64,000 nt of DNA from Chytridium lagenaria (Eukaryota; Chytridiomycota; Chytridiomycetes; Chytridiales; Chytridiaceae): contig JAHLKC010000017.1 of the NCBI GenBank assembly GCA_025449115.1, positions 310,001 through 374,000 on the forward strand, in the 5' to 3' direction. Below are positions 53,792-64,000 of this stretch, piece after piece. Under the pieces are notes generated by a model. That model saw only the letters and a list, made by a program, of their open reading frames with translations. It was not told the DNA's origin and made no database searches. A program made the translations under genes and the position numbers. The first letter of the stretch is position 1. Each line of letters starts with the position of its first letter.

Positions 53792-55240
53792 ATGTCGAGA
53801 CATTCCAAGAACAACACGGCGCTCGCCTTCTTCACGAATGCAGAAAGGCAGAAGCTGAACTATGGAACGCAGAAACAGCGTTTGGTATGTATCTTGTAAA
53901 GAAATCATCATGGACTCATTTGTAGGGTAGAGATTCCATGAGAAACTTTGATGCTTGCTTTCTGTGCATCCAGACTGCCATCGACCCTCTATGCTGGTAC
54001 GTATCCATTTTACCTTCCTCATCCCGTCTTTTAACCTTTTCTTTACTCCATCCAGCCCGAAAGGACATCTTGCATGCAAGGTTTGCATTCAATCCATCTT
54101 TTGATTCTGACTATCGCCAGGAATGTTTCTACGAGAACCTTTTATCTCAAAAGAAGGAGATTGCTCGGCAACAAAAGCTTGCAGAGACACAGAAACAGGC
54201 CATTGAGGATGAACTTCGGAAACGGGAGGAGACTGCAAAGGAGGCAGAGTTGAGGGATTTCGAGAAGACGCAGACAAAGTTTCTTCCAACTTCAGGCAAG
54301 ACTGCTTCAAGTTTGACGAAAGTGATTGACGGAAAAGGTGTGGATATTAGTGGTCTTTAGATTTAAAGCTGATGGTTTTGCTGCTGTAAAGTTTTCAGAG
54401 GACTCAGGACGCCGGAGGGAGTTATTTACATTCCTGATATAGAGGCCAATGGCGAAAGTGAGAGGACAGAGATGTATGGGAAACTCGTCGCTCTTGAAGC
54501 ACAAGCGGTAATGACAGATAGAAAGCTCGAGTTCTGATTGATTTTTAGAGAGATAAACCAAAACTTCCTAGTTTCTGGGTGGTAAGTAATCTCTTTTTAA
54601 TGATTGCTGTAGGAAAAACTCACATCCAATACACTAGCCGTCGTTAACACCAGATGCTGTACCTACTATTGTCGAGGAGCCCAAGAAAACTCTTATGTGC
54701 ACTGCATGCGATCCACCTCATTCCATCACGTAAGAGTCATCATAATGTCCCATCTGATGTGTTAGTTCTTTGAAAAAGCTCCAGAAAGTTGTGTTTTCAT
54801 TGCCTTCATCAAAATCAGAGGAGCAGAAAGGTAGCGTGAGCGTGATGTGTCCCTCATGCATGAAAACGATGAATAACGGATCAAAAATGATAGGTTAGCA
54901 TATCTGTTGTGTTTTCTTTGATTCCACGTTTATTGCTGTGATTTTACTTGCTGACGTATACTAGTGACCAAGGGATGCGGGCATGTTGTGTGTAAAGGCT
55001 GCTATACCCAATTTGTCAAGATGACTGGAAAGTGCTACGTCTGTGAAGAAAAGTTTAAAGACAGTGAAACTATACAACTTTTTGTGGAGGGTATGTTCGA
55101 GGTTTACTCTTATTACTCATCTCCCTTTCTCGATTTTAATGATAATATTGAAATAACTCATGTTATTTTAAATTAGGTACAGGATTTGTTGGATCCGGAG
55201 CCCAGGTGGAGGCAAAGAGATCCGGCATTGCTTTCAATAA
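53792..55240 (+). CDS. NOSIP: NOSIP-like U-box protein
   Basis: NOSIP family: RING/U-box-type ubiquitin ligase, spliceosome-associated. Starts [20 protein letters not shown] then [19 protein letters not shown], the N-terminal pattern of the family (H-x-K-N-x-T-A, YGTQ-x-x-R-L-x-R-D-S). First cysteine half [16 protein letters not shown] and [14 protein letters not shown]; then the helical linker [20 protein letters not shown]; then PSFWV + [26 protein letters not shown] and the second RING-like half [10 protein letters not shown] with [18 protein letters not shown] and [15 protein letters not shown]. The last exon gives [20 protein letters not shown], probably ending in Q and stop at about 55240 after one missing base. 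Six or so introns. Confidence 0.9.
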
Positions 55241-56178
55241 ACGGTGTTTAGTTGATTTAAGCTATGCCGCGAAACATCGATCGTGCAATCCAGCTGAATC
55301 TGTGTGTAAAGACTTGATTCTGCCCGCGTCGTCCATGTAATGTCTTGAGAATATCTGGTGTAAAATTGTACGTGGCTATGAGGTGGTTTGAGGTGAGGGT
55401 CGATGGGAAAGTTGAGTGGCTCCTGCTTTGGAGAGTGCTGATGATGCTTTGACATATGACGTAAGAGCATAATTGTAGCTGAATGAAGGGGAGATCATGA
55501 TGATGTTGATATGGGAGATCATTCTTGATGCTGCGTCTACCTTTGGCGGGGACAACTATGACGATGATATATTCAGTCGTGGGGGACTCGGCTATTCTTT
55601 ATGCGCCGGGAGAACTGCCCGCTTCTAATACACTCACCGCACGCCTAGCGAAATTCCGACAGCGCCGTCGCGTGCATCTGATGGCTTTGTGATTGCAAAA
55701 CTGGCCGTGTCTCCACTTGATCTGCCCGTTAATTAAAAAGACCAAACCAAACGCGTACCAAAGGTGGTGAAGAGGACCGTTGAGAAGAAGAAAACCTTCG
55801 AGAAGCTGGTGTGCTTGGTGCATGACTCGTCAAAAGTGGGACAGGTTGAGCCAATAAAGAACGTTGTTGCCGTACATGGCCAGAACTTGACGGTGTCGTT
55901 GGTGCATAAGACATTCATTTGGGAGATTATATAAGGTATACTGTTAATGACTTTATCAAGGTGGATATGTCCGCTTGATGCTTCTCACGATCGGCGTTGA
56001 GGGGTTATTTGCAATGCTTTAAGCGGGTTAAGTACTGCTGCTTTTACTCCTTTTTTATATCTCGAACTCTTTGTATAGCCGCGACGGCTAATGCGTGCAG
56101 CAGAAAAAAAAAAGAAGGAAGAGATGGCTTGTTTTTATTATAATTCCAAGACCTACTTTCATACAAATAAAGCTTAAC
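55241..56178. other. Stretch without a recognised gene apart from one orphan reading frame
   Basis: Contains the reading frame described at 55741-55934; the remainder shows no recognisable domain, tRNA or repeat. The region near 56040-56110 is T/A-rich and probably 3' flank of the DCAF11 gene. Confidence 0.4.
55741..55934 (+). CDS. Orphan reading frame with coding character, unrecognised
   Basis: From about 55741 to a TAA at 55932-55934 the frame reads RVPKVVKRTVEKKKTFEKLV, then CLVHDSSKVGQVEPIKNVVA and VHGQNLTVSLVHKTFIWEII. Its mixture of charged helix and beta-like hydrophobic stretches and synonymous use of G/C in third positions look coding. The same frame upstream of a TAA at about 55735 continues backwards as SDGFVIAKLAVSPLDLPVN, so this may be one exon interrupted by an indel or an intron. 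I do not recognise the protein, and no start codon is fixed. Confidence 0.3.
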
Positions 56179-57850
56179 CTACTTTCGAAACGAATACTGC
56201 AACAGCAATCCCCGTTCCTGCACCCAAGTCGACGCAACTAAACCCAAAAACGTCAGCACCTTCTCCTCCTTCCACAACAAAAAAAAGGACACTCACCAAT
56301 ATCGGCATCCCGGATTCACGCCACATCCCTCGCACAAGCTCCATCCCACCCCTCCGTCTCCTCAAAACGCACTAAACACATCATCTCCTCCACCGATCCT
56401 GACTTTCGGCGGTTCCAACCTCCACCGTCTCCCACTCTCAGTATCAAACAATGACACGACCATCCGAACTTCCCGTGTATGCAAAACGATGACCCGTGGC
56501 ATCAGGGGAGAAATGACATCGGATGAGCGTGGCGGAGGACTTTGTGACCGGTGAAGCTGCGGATGGAGACGTTTTGGGGGTGGTTGCGGGGTGGACCGGG
56601 GTAGGATTCCAGCGGTAATAAAGTTTTTGGAGTAGCTGCGGCTGTTTTATTTTGGGTGGTTAGTTTAAGGACAGGTGGGGGGGGGAGGGGGCTTACCGTA
56701 ATGTATCTGGTGAAGGGTTGAGGAGTTTCCGCATATCCCACATCATCATGCGTTGATCTTTCCGTTGGAGAGGAGACTGCGACCATCGCGTTTACTTGAT
56801 ACAAAGGTGATGCCTTCCGTGTGACCAATGAGAACGCGGAGGTTTAGAGTCGTTAGGAGGGACGCCTGTTCCCAGATTTTTAAAACGAGTCGTCTGAACC
56901 TGATACGACAACGTTGGATGAGTTATCGGCGAAACAGACGGCGTGACATCATGTTGTGCCCTAGACAATGGTGAGCGTTTTTGACGTGACAAAAAAAAAA
57001 GGGGGAACCTTGATCTATGCAACCGCTTCTTGTTCAACTCGTAAACAAAGATCTGGCCTCCATTTGACCCAGCAATGATTTCCTTGGAATCGTTCGACAG
57101 TCTTATCGACCAGATGCCGAAATCCTCGTTATCGCTAAAAGTGAGAGGGACGTGATCGTTGAAATCATGGGAAATGGAATCGAGGTTCACCATGTAGACG
57201 TGTCATGGATAGATGAGTAGATGAGGTCACGGTTGTTGCGGGAGAGGTCGCAGTCGGTGATGGTCCAGCTTCCGGGCATGGCGTTGATGGTGTTGGTTCG
57301 TTGGAAACCGTCGAGGCTTTGTTTTTTAATGTAAGGAATGAGAGAGCGTGGGGGGGTTTGTTACAGTTGTATAAATGGATCTTGAAGTTTGGGTTGCAGA
57401 GTAAAGGTTGACCGTCGTGGGAGTATTGGCCGCAGTAGGGTTTTGAGGGGAAACGGTCTTTGATGGTAGGTTTTCCAGTGGGTAGAAAACGGTTGTAGAG
57501 TTGTTCGGTGGCGTTTTTGATGTGGTTGAGTTCACGTTCACGGAGGATTGTAAGGATACTTGATGGAGGTGTTGAAGGGGGTGGTGGGGGATAAGGAGGT
57601 TTCCATGGGAGTCGGGTCTTCGGCGATGGATTCGGAGGTGGTTTCCCAGTTTTCGGATTCGCCGTCGTCGTCTTCATTAGGGTCTTGGTCAACGTAGTCT
57701 TCGTCGTCGTCGTCGTCGTGTCGTCATCGACAGTGATGAATTGGAGGCCGAGGGATTGACGAAGGATATTGGCGAGATGAGCGGGGATGAGAATGGCATG
57801 GACTCTTCATGGAGCTGCTGCTCCTCCTCTGAATTGTCCATATCGCTCAT
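56179..57850 (-). CDS. DCAF11: WD40 substrate receptor, DCAF11/LEC14B-like
   Basis: DCAF11 is a receptor for CUL4-DDB1 ubiquitin ligases. Starts MSDMDNSEEEQQLHEESMPF at 57850; then ANILRQSLGLQFITVDDD and a Thr/Pro-rich region, RELNHIKNATEQLYNRFLP. Next the WD40 entry with GKPTIKDRFPSKPYCGQYSH, PNFKIHLYNCN, SWTITDCDLSRNNRDLIYSS (close to the family IDTALSPDxxxLIYSSW) and IWSIRLSNDSKEIIAGSNGG-QIFVYELNKKR, which matches the DCAF11 blade with FSIRFSxDGREILGG. C-terminal blade: VIVLHTREVRMVVSLFD (frame-split), GLVASTWVQERGLLLQYSFR and stop at 56179. Several frame shifts (near 57230, 56830, 56340) reflect indels. It is divergent to BDP1 by 131 bp. Confidence 0.73.
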
Positions 57851-57981
57851 GACGAGAATTTGAAATTCTTTGTTGGCCTGGAAAGGATGTTTGTGTCGTC
57901 CAGAGTCAGTAAGTCATCTTGTTGGGTGTCGAGTTTCTTTTTATAGGTTTAGATCCACTGATGGTGATGTTTTGTGTGGGT

Positions 57982-59846
57982 ATGATTAGATAAAGGTGGA
58001 CCTGGAGGTTTCAAACCAAAGTTTAAGCCAAAGCACCGGCACCGGCAGCGGCAGCAACAACTTAGCAACACAGGCAGAGGCACCAAACCTTCAAATCCCA
58101 CAGATGAGATCCCGGCAGCCAAGATCTTTCAGCAAATAGTCAAGAAAGTGTATCATTAACTCAATCCACCAATGCAGATCAACCCTTAACGCAGCAATCC
58201 ATCATCCCTCAATCCTCCCCTCAACGGACGCCATCCAAGAGAGTAGGTGTTTTTTAAAGGCATTCAAAAAAGACTTATACTTGATGCAGGTTCATTTTCG
58301 GAACCGGATGTACCTGATCACACGGAACAAGGAAGTAGCTCATCACAAGGGGTTCAACCATCTCCACCGCCGCAAGACCATTACCCACACCCATCATCAC
58401 CGTCGCACTCCATCCCCACAAAGAATCACAAGCCCGTCAAGACGGCGTTCGTTTTCAAGTGATGAAGAGGGTGAAGGTCGAAGAGTCAGGCCCAAGATAC
58501 CTCCAACGGTACGGTTTTTATTCTTGTACAAGGAGAGTTTTGTCATTGACGTTTTTTCTTTGTTTTTCTTTAGGTTGCTCCATACAAGGGGAACGCTATA
58601 TCATCCGACAACCCAACCGCGAGCCAACCCTGAACCCGTTTCCACTGACCTCGTACTTTACGAGGACAACACGGCAACCCTCAAACGCTCCCAACCCGAC
58701 GACGAAGAACAAGTAGAAGAGGAAGTCATTGAAGTCACGACCGAAAGAAGATCTCAAGCGACTTCCACTCGTTCAACTGATGAACTGAAATCTAAAGTGT
58801 TGAAGGAAAGCACGTTTACGATTCACGACAGGAGGAGGCGAAATTGAAAAGACGGAGAAAAAAGGCGGGGAAAGAGGGGAACCGTCGGAGATGGGACACC
58901 GGCGCCTGAGATGAGATGGTGAAGGCGGATGCGGTGGCTGCAGCGGCTGCAACGAGTGTACTGCTATGAGGTTTGTTGTTGTTGTTGTTTTTGTTGTTTT
59001 TTTTTGTGGTGTGGGAGGCTGTGGTGTGGTGTGTGTCTGTAGGGGTCATGGACCTCAAGTTCAGGTCGTTAATGGTGTGATTACCTTGGACACGTCTTCG
59101 TTGATGGTGTCAGCGGCGGATGCGGTGTACATGAGGAGATGGAGGTTGTAGATGAATCTTTGGCGAATTTGTATACAAATTCAGCGTCATATGGGAAGAA
59201 GACGCATAAAACAAAAAGGGACACCACAGGAGACGGATAAATTTTTCAGGTACTAGTTGTGGAATAGGGGATTAAAAATGATGATATCTCTAGTGCTTGC
59301 ATGGTTTGGGTCAGACTTCAATATGATTTTGCAGCTGTTTCCGGAGCTTACGAGACGGCATTTGAAGCTCAAGTTTGATAAAGAGGAGAGAACAAATAGG
59401 AGTAGGATTGATGAAGTTGCTTCGGAACCCTGTACGAGCGCGTAAGTCTTTTTTTTTCACGTTGTTGTTGATTATTAATTAATTTTTTTTGATAGCTCCA
59501 GAGATTCTTGAAGAAATGAGAGAGAATCAAATGAGACGGGCTGAAGAGCGACAAGCGTTACGGAGGCTGAAATCCAGGCTGTTTGAGCAGACCAGGCGTT
59601 GGAGGGACGTGCAGCAGAAGTGGAGCAGCAGAGGCAGCGACGGAGGAGCGTTGACTGCGACAGAGCAGCACTTTTGTCAGCACAGACAACTGAGGAAACG
59701 GCGGTGGCGGTAGTGGAGGAAGCGACGGTGGAATTGACGGCGGCAGCAGTGGTGCCAGTTGTGGAGACACCGGATCAGGCGATTCCAGTGACGGTCAGTC
59801 GGGCTTCTGTAGGGGTGAGAGTTGGGGGTGGGATGAAGCCAAGATG
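57982..59846 (+). CDS. BDP1: TFIIIB subunit BDP1 (B'') with SANT/Myb domain
   Basis: RNA polymerase III initiation factor that stabilises TFIIIB on tRNA and 5S genes. Starts near 57982, with KGGPGGFKPKFKPK and a Gln/Ala-rich N-terminus; then low-complexity Ser/Pro/Arg/His (RRTPSPQRITSPSRRRSFSS), acidic DDEEQVEEEVIEVTTERRSQ. The conserved region before the Myb domain is VVNGVITLDTSSLMVSAAD (family: G-x-I-x-x-D-x-S-S-L), SLANLYTNSASYGKKTHKTK, then the SANT domain: FGSDFNMILQLFPELTRRHL and KLKFDKEERTNRSRIDEVAS. A helical tail follows: ILEEMRENQMRRAEERQALR, then Ala/Val/Glu-rich to 59846. The SANT core is unmistakable; the N-terminal half is split across frames with likely indels, and the exact start is uncertain. 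Confidence 0.8.
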
Positions 59847-60266
59847 AGCTTTAAGCCGAATGTGAAGAAGGCGGGGGTGAAAAAGGTAGTTGCGGGCAGA
59901 GGAATCGGGCGATGCATTGGCTGAAGTGGGTTCCAAGGCTGTACCGCCACAGGTAGTAGAGTCATCAAGTATACAGACAGCAGCAGAGCATTAGGAAGAT
60001 GGACATACGGGATTATCTTTGACCATTTAAGATTTGTTTTTGTATATATATAATATAAATATTTCAAGAAAGAAAGTACATATGTACGGTATTTATATTA
60101 ACTATGAGTGTTATTCATTATTAATTAATTATTAAGTATTGAAGAAGGAAGAGAACTGTAAATACAATAAACGAATTGAAATGTCATTCATTATCTATAA
60201 CATATGTAATATTAATCAAGAAAAAAAAAAGTCACAAGTGATATGTTGATGTAGGAATGTAAATAG

Positions 60267-60340
60267 ATATAATAGATGGATGGATGGATGGATAGATAGA
60301 AGGATGGATATATAGATGGATGGATAGAAGGGATGTATAG
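60267..60340 (+). repeat. (GGAT)n-type degenerate tetranucleotide repeat
   Basis: Reads ATAGATGGATGGATGGATGG followed by decayed GATA/GGAT units to about 60340. A simple-sequence tract in the AT-rich intergenic block. Confidence 0.8.
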
Positions 60341-60368
60341 GTATATATTAGGTATAGAGATATTCTAC

Positions 60369-60370
<2 letters not shown>

Positions 60371-60408
<38 letters not shown>

Positions 60409-60411
60409 TTC
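60371..60411 (+). repeat. (TTTA)n microsatellite
   Basis: About ten perfect ATTT units (ATTTATTTATTT...), ending at TTATTCACTCC. Confidence 0.9.
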
Positions 60412-60918
60412 ACTCCACTCATTCAAATACTTATACATACAAAGCATATCCTATACATTGATATACTTGTTATATAGGTATGTACATGTACTAACATACA
60501 TATATTAATAGGTGTACCTTATAGATGGTATATAGGTAGGATGGTACACTACTCTGCTGCCAACTATTATTATATATTTAATAGGTACATATTATTATTA
60601 TAGGTATTTATATATTATATATGTACATAGTCATCAAAAATAAATAATTAAAAAATGTTTCTTTTCCTTTCAAATGTCCAGACAGACAGATCCAAATTAA
60701 TTATTAATTATTAATCACTCACAGTCTATAATAATAATATGATGAGTAAATATATTATTTAGACTTGATGATCGGACACTCTATTATTATATATCATTTA
60801 TATATTAATTAGTATTAATATAAATAATAATAAACAAAATAGTACATAGAGAGAGTAGTGTCATGTCCGATTCTTATTCATTTATTTATTTATTCTTTCA
60901 TTTTATTAATAAATATTT

Positions 60919-60947
60919 AATTCATTCATTCATTCATTCATTCATTA
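60919..60947 (+). repeat. (ATTC)n microsatellite
   Basis: Six or seven ATTC units, starting AATTCATTCATTC. Similar ATTC/CTTC runs recur at 61136-61177 inside the first RNR1 intron, so the same simple motif spans the gene start. Confidence 0.85.
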
Positions 60948-61094
60948 TAAACTATACTCCATTCACCTGTACTGTACTGGTTTTCCATTCACTCTATTCA
61001 ATCACCATCACACACCTATACACTACTACTCATCACTCTCCTTCCTACCCTATCTCACCTTATCCTTTATCCCTTTATAACTAACTGCTAGCCA

Positions 61095-64000
61095 TGTACG
61101 TCGTCAAGAGAGGTAATGTCATTGTCCATGTCCGAATCATTCGTTCATTCCTTCATTCCTTCATTCATTCCTTCACTTACATCATCTCATCATCTCATCA
61201 ACTCACTCTTTATCTCATATCCTAGATGGTCGGAGAGAGCGTGTGGCCTTTGACAAGATCACTGCTCGCATCAACAAGCTCTGCTATGGCCTCGATTCAA
61301 ACTTTGTCGACTCTGCTCAGATTACTCAAAAGGTAACCATCATCATCTATCTTATTATGTTATTATTTTTTTATGTCTATGAGACTTGCTGGTGACTGTG
61401 CTAATCTACTGTGTTTCCATCGTAAACCTATGAAAAAAAGGTCATTAGCGGTGTCTATCAAGGTGTCTCTACCGTCGACCTGGATAATCCGCTGCAGAGA
61501 CGGCTGCTTACATGACGGTGAGTTTTTTTTTACGAGGAATGACCGCGCTGCGGGTCTGGCTTAAGCGAGGAACAACATGACCCGCTTGCGGGTCTGTGTT
61601 GTGAGCTCTCGCGAGCTCTTGCGTAGCAAGAGCGAGTTAACTTTAAGCTCGAGCTTTTACCACCACTTTCATCGCCGCTCTTTATTTTAACTTTAATACC
61701 TTACTTATTCACCACTTTATTATTCATACCCTTTATACCCTCCTTATTCATCCGCTTACTCATACCTTTAAATCTACTTACTCATACCCTTATAACTTAT
61801 TCATACCCTTTATACCTTTAATACTCTTATTATACCAAAATGATTTCTAATCACATTACATGATGATAGACCACTCACCCAGATTACGCTACACTGGCCG
61901 CACGTATCGCCGTCTCTAATTTGCACAAGGAGACCAAGAAGCAATTCTCTGCCGTTATCGAGGACCTCTACAACTATGTGAACCCTAAGACGGGCGAAAA
62001 CCAGCCCGCCATCTCCAAGACCACCTACGACATTGTCATGAAACACGCAGAGACCCTCAACGCCGCCATCATCTATGACCGTGATTTCAACTACAACTTT
62101 TTCGGATTCAAGACGCTTGAACGCTCTTACCTTCTTCGTATCAACGGGAGGGTGGCTGAACGGCCTCAGCACATGCTCATGAGGGTTGCTGTTGGGATTC
62201 ATGAGGAGGATATTCCAGCCGCCATTGAGACTTACAACCTCTTGTCTGAGAAATACTTTACACACGCTTCACCCACCTTGTTCAACTCGGGAACGCCTCA
62301 CCCTCAATTGTCATCTTGTTTCCTGTTGACCATGAAGGATGACTCGATTGAAGGCATCTATGATACCCTCAAGTCTTGCGCCATGATCTCCAAGACGGCT
62401 GGTGGCATTGGCTTGAACATTCATGTATTAGATCACAAGGCTCTTTTATTGCGGGCACCAACGGATACTCGAACGGTATTATTCCCATGTTGCGTGTTTT
62501 CAACAATACTGCGCGGTACGTTGATCAAGGTGGTAACAAGAGGCCTGGTGCCTTTGCCATGTACCTCGAGCCCTGGCATCCGGATGTTTTGAGGTGATTT
62601 TCCTGTTTTTTTCTCGTCCTTTTTTGACATGGATTTGCGAGCGGTTCTTTTTTGGATCCCCACTACCACCTACTCTTCAGTTTTTTTTTTTTTTTTTTGA
62701 CCATGATGATGAATTAACGAAAAATTCTATCATATACAGTTCTTGGACCTTCGCAAAACACTGGAAAGGAGGAAAACAGAGCTAGAGACTTGTTTTACGC
62801 GCTCTGGATCCCCGATTGTTTATGGAGAGGGTAGAGGCAAACGAGGACTGGAGCCTATTTTGCCCCTCCGAAGCACCTGGTCTTCACGAAGTCTGGGGAG
62901 AAAAGTTTAACGTGCGTATCATCCCTTTCTTTTGGTCTTTTTTCAGCTTTTCCTTTCCATATCCTAACATTCTTTTCCCCAAAATACAGGAACTCTACAA
63001 ATCCTACGAGAGGCGCGGCTCGCGCGTAAAGTGATCAAGGCTCAGAAGCTTTGGTACGCCATTATTGAGTCTCAGACAGAGACGGGCACCCCTTACATGC
63101 TCTACAAGGACGCGTGTAACCGGAAATCGAACCAACAGAATGGGGACGATCAAGTGCAGTAACCTTTGCACAGAGATTGTCGAGTATTCTGCGCCGGATG
63201 AGATTGCGGTGTGCAATTTGGCGTCCATCTCGTTGCCGCAGTTTGTTGTTAGCAAGGATGAGTATGATTTTAAAAAGTTGCGGGATGTGAGTACCTTGTT
63301 TTTTTTTAAAAAAGTTCTGGTTCTTGGGGTTGTTTAAATATTTAATGTATCATTTTCTTTATTTTTATAGGTGGCCAAGGTCATGACAAGGAACTTGAAC
63401 AAAATCATTGACATCAACTACTACCCCGTCATTGAAGCCAAAAACTCTAACATGCGTCACCGTCCCATCGGTCTCGGCGTGCAAGGTCTCGCCGGACGCC
63501 TTTATGATGATGCGCATGCCCTTTGAATCCGAGCAAGCCCAAAGCCCTCAACAAGAAGATTTTCGAAAACATTTACTACGCCGCCCTCGAGGCGTCCTGC
63601 GAGATTGCCGAACGCGATGGACCTTACTCTACCTACGAGGGATCCCCTGTCTCCAAGGGCATCCTCCAGCCCGACATGTGGGGTGTGGATGTCTCCACCT
63701 CTGATTAGACTGGGACGGTCTCCGGGCCAAGATTCTCAAACACGGTGTCCGCAACTCTCTCCTCCTCGCACCGATGCCCACAGCGTCGACGTCACAGATT
63801 TTGGGCAACAATGAATGTTTTGAACCCTACACGTCCAACATTTACACGCGACGAGTGCTTGCTGGGGAGTTTCAGGTTGTGAATCCGCACTTGTTGAAGG
63901 ATTTGACAGAGTTGAAGTTGTGGAATGATGGGATGAAGAATCGGATTATTGCGGAGAATGGGAGCGTGCAGAGGATGGGAGCGTGCCGGACATATTAAAA
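61095..64000 (+). CDS. RNR1: Ribonucleoside-diphosphate reductase large subunit, 5' part
   Basis: Class I RNR alpha subunit, making deoxynucleotides. Exon 1 MYVVKR; then [24 protein letters not shown], the N-terminal ATP-cone; [15 protein letters not shown]; after the intron to ~61870 [20 protein letters not shown]. Core: [20 protein letters not shown] (first redox Cys), [113 protein letters not shown] (Asn, Cys, Glu catalytic triad) and VCNLAS. C-terminal region [30 protein letters not shown] and [20 protein letters not shown]. The frame is broken at least nine times by single-base indels between 62420 and 63710, attributed to sequence errors. It runs off the right edge; the last ~100 residues are missing. 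Confidence 0.95.
61516..61870 (+). other. Unusually long intron in RNR1
   Basis: Donor GTGAGT after the CATGACG exon end (~61519), acceptor ATGATAG (~61870). At about 350 bp it is several times longer than the 50-100 bp introns elsewhere in the window. Its second half repeats TTATTCATACCCTTTATA-like units (61700-61830), and its first half contains GCGGGTCTGG/GCGGGTCTGT and GAGCTC/AGCTCTTGCG inverted segments. Confidence 0.6.

Larger units (their letters stand above)
59847..61094. other. AT-rich intergenic stretch, microsatellite-rich, 5' region of RNR1
   Basis: No protein gene recognised in about 1.2 kb. Several simple repeats are listed separately. A promoter for RNR1 should lie at its right end (~60950-61094), which is C/T-rich (CTCCTTCC, CTTATCC, CCCTTTATAACTAACT), a common fungal leader composition. 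Confidence 0.5.

Noticed and set aside
1..64000. A clustered secondary-metabolite, defence or mobile-element system
   Set aside because: No polyketide, peptide or terpene synthase, transposase, integrase or reverse transcriptase was read; neighbours are unrelated housekeeping genes.

Overview
The window looks like nuclear DNA of an early-diverging, zoosporic (chytrid-like) fungus. Genes are compact, on both strands, and broken by many short GT-AG introns. The content is typically fungal (ROM2-type Rho GEFs with DEP-DH-PH-CNH order, a ZFC3H1/Red1-type zinc-finger protein, TLG2/syntaxin-16). It also carries features lost in yeasts and moulds: FOR20/CEP20, a centriole and ciliary basal-body protein; JMJD6-like JmjC; calreticulin; NOSIP; DCAF11; and Groucho/TLE-type corepressors. 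There is no sign of a plasmid, phage, virus or CRISPR array.

Layout. 0-2.6 kb: 5' part of a PP2A methyltransferase (minus), then a JMJD6-like JmjC protein (plus). 3.0-3.85 kb: an intron-containing tRNA-Arg, a tRNA-Leu and unusual tandem arrays of tRNA-Leu 5' halves on both flanks. 4.1-10.8 kb: ABCG transporter, FOR20, COX7C, PTC7-like phosphatase. 11.0-17.2 kb: two paralogous Rho-GEF genes head to head. 17.4-24.8 kb: calreticulin, eIF3j, a DDB1/CPSF_A-family propeller protein. 24.9-35.7 kb: syntaxin-16, ZFC3H1/Red1-like protein, mitochondrial uS19, an RS-domain protein, a Golgi-type glycosyltransferase. 36.4-42.0 kb: a candidate KASH (LINC-complex) protein and an SR protein with a zinc knuckle. 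43.2-52.4 kb: two Groucho/TLE-type genes flanking an LRR protein, GINS subunit Psf2, a conserved unknown protein and a small possible membrane protein. 52.8-59.9 kb: ribulose-phosphate 3-epimerase, NOSIP, DCAF11, TFIIIB subunit BDP1. 59.9-61.1 kb: AT-rich microsatellite block. 61.1-64.0 kb: 5' part of ribonucleotide reductase large subunit (RNR1), running off the edge.

The genes are mostly housekeeping and do not form one pathway. Recurrent themes are chromatin and transcription (JmjC, two TLE-like proteins, BDP1), RNA processing (SR protein, RS protein, ZFC3H1/Red1), WD40/beta-propeller proteins, and nuclear/cytoskeletal architecture (KASH, FOR20, Rho GEFs). Several promoters are bidirectional, with under 100 bp between start codons.

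Caution: conserved exons are repeatedly broken by one-base insertions or deletions, often in homopolymers, in many unrelated housekeeping genes (clearest in RNR1 and the epimerase). I read these as assembly or base-calling errors, not pseudogenes. Exon limits and some starts are therefore approximate. Family assignments come from reading translations against remembered family features, with no database search.
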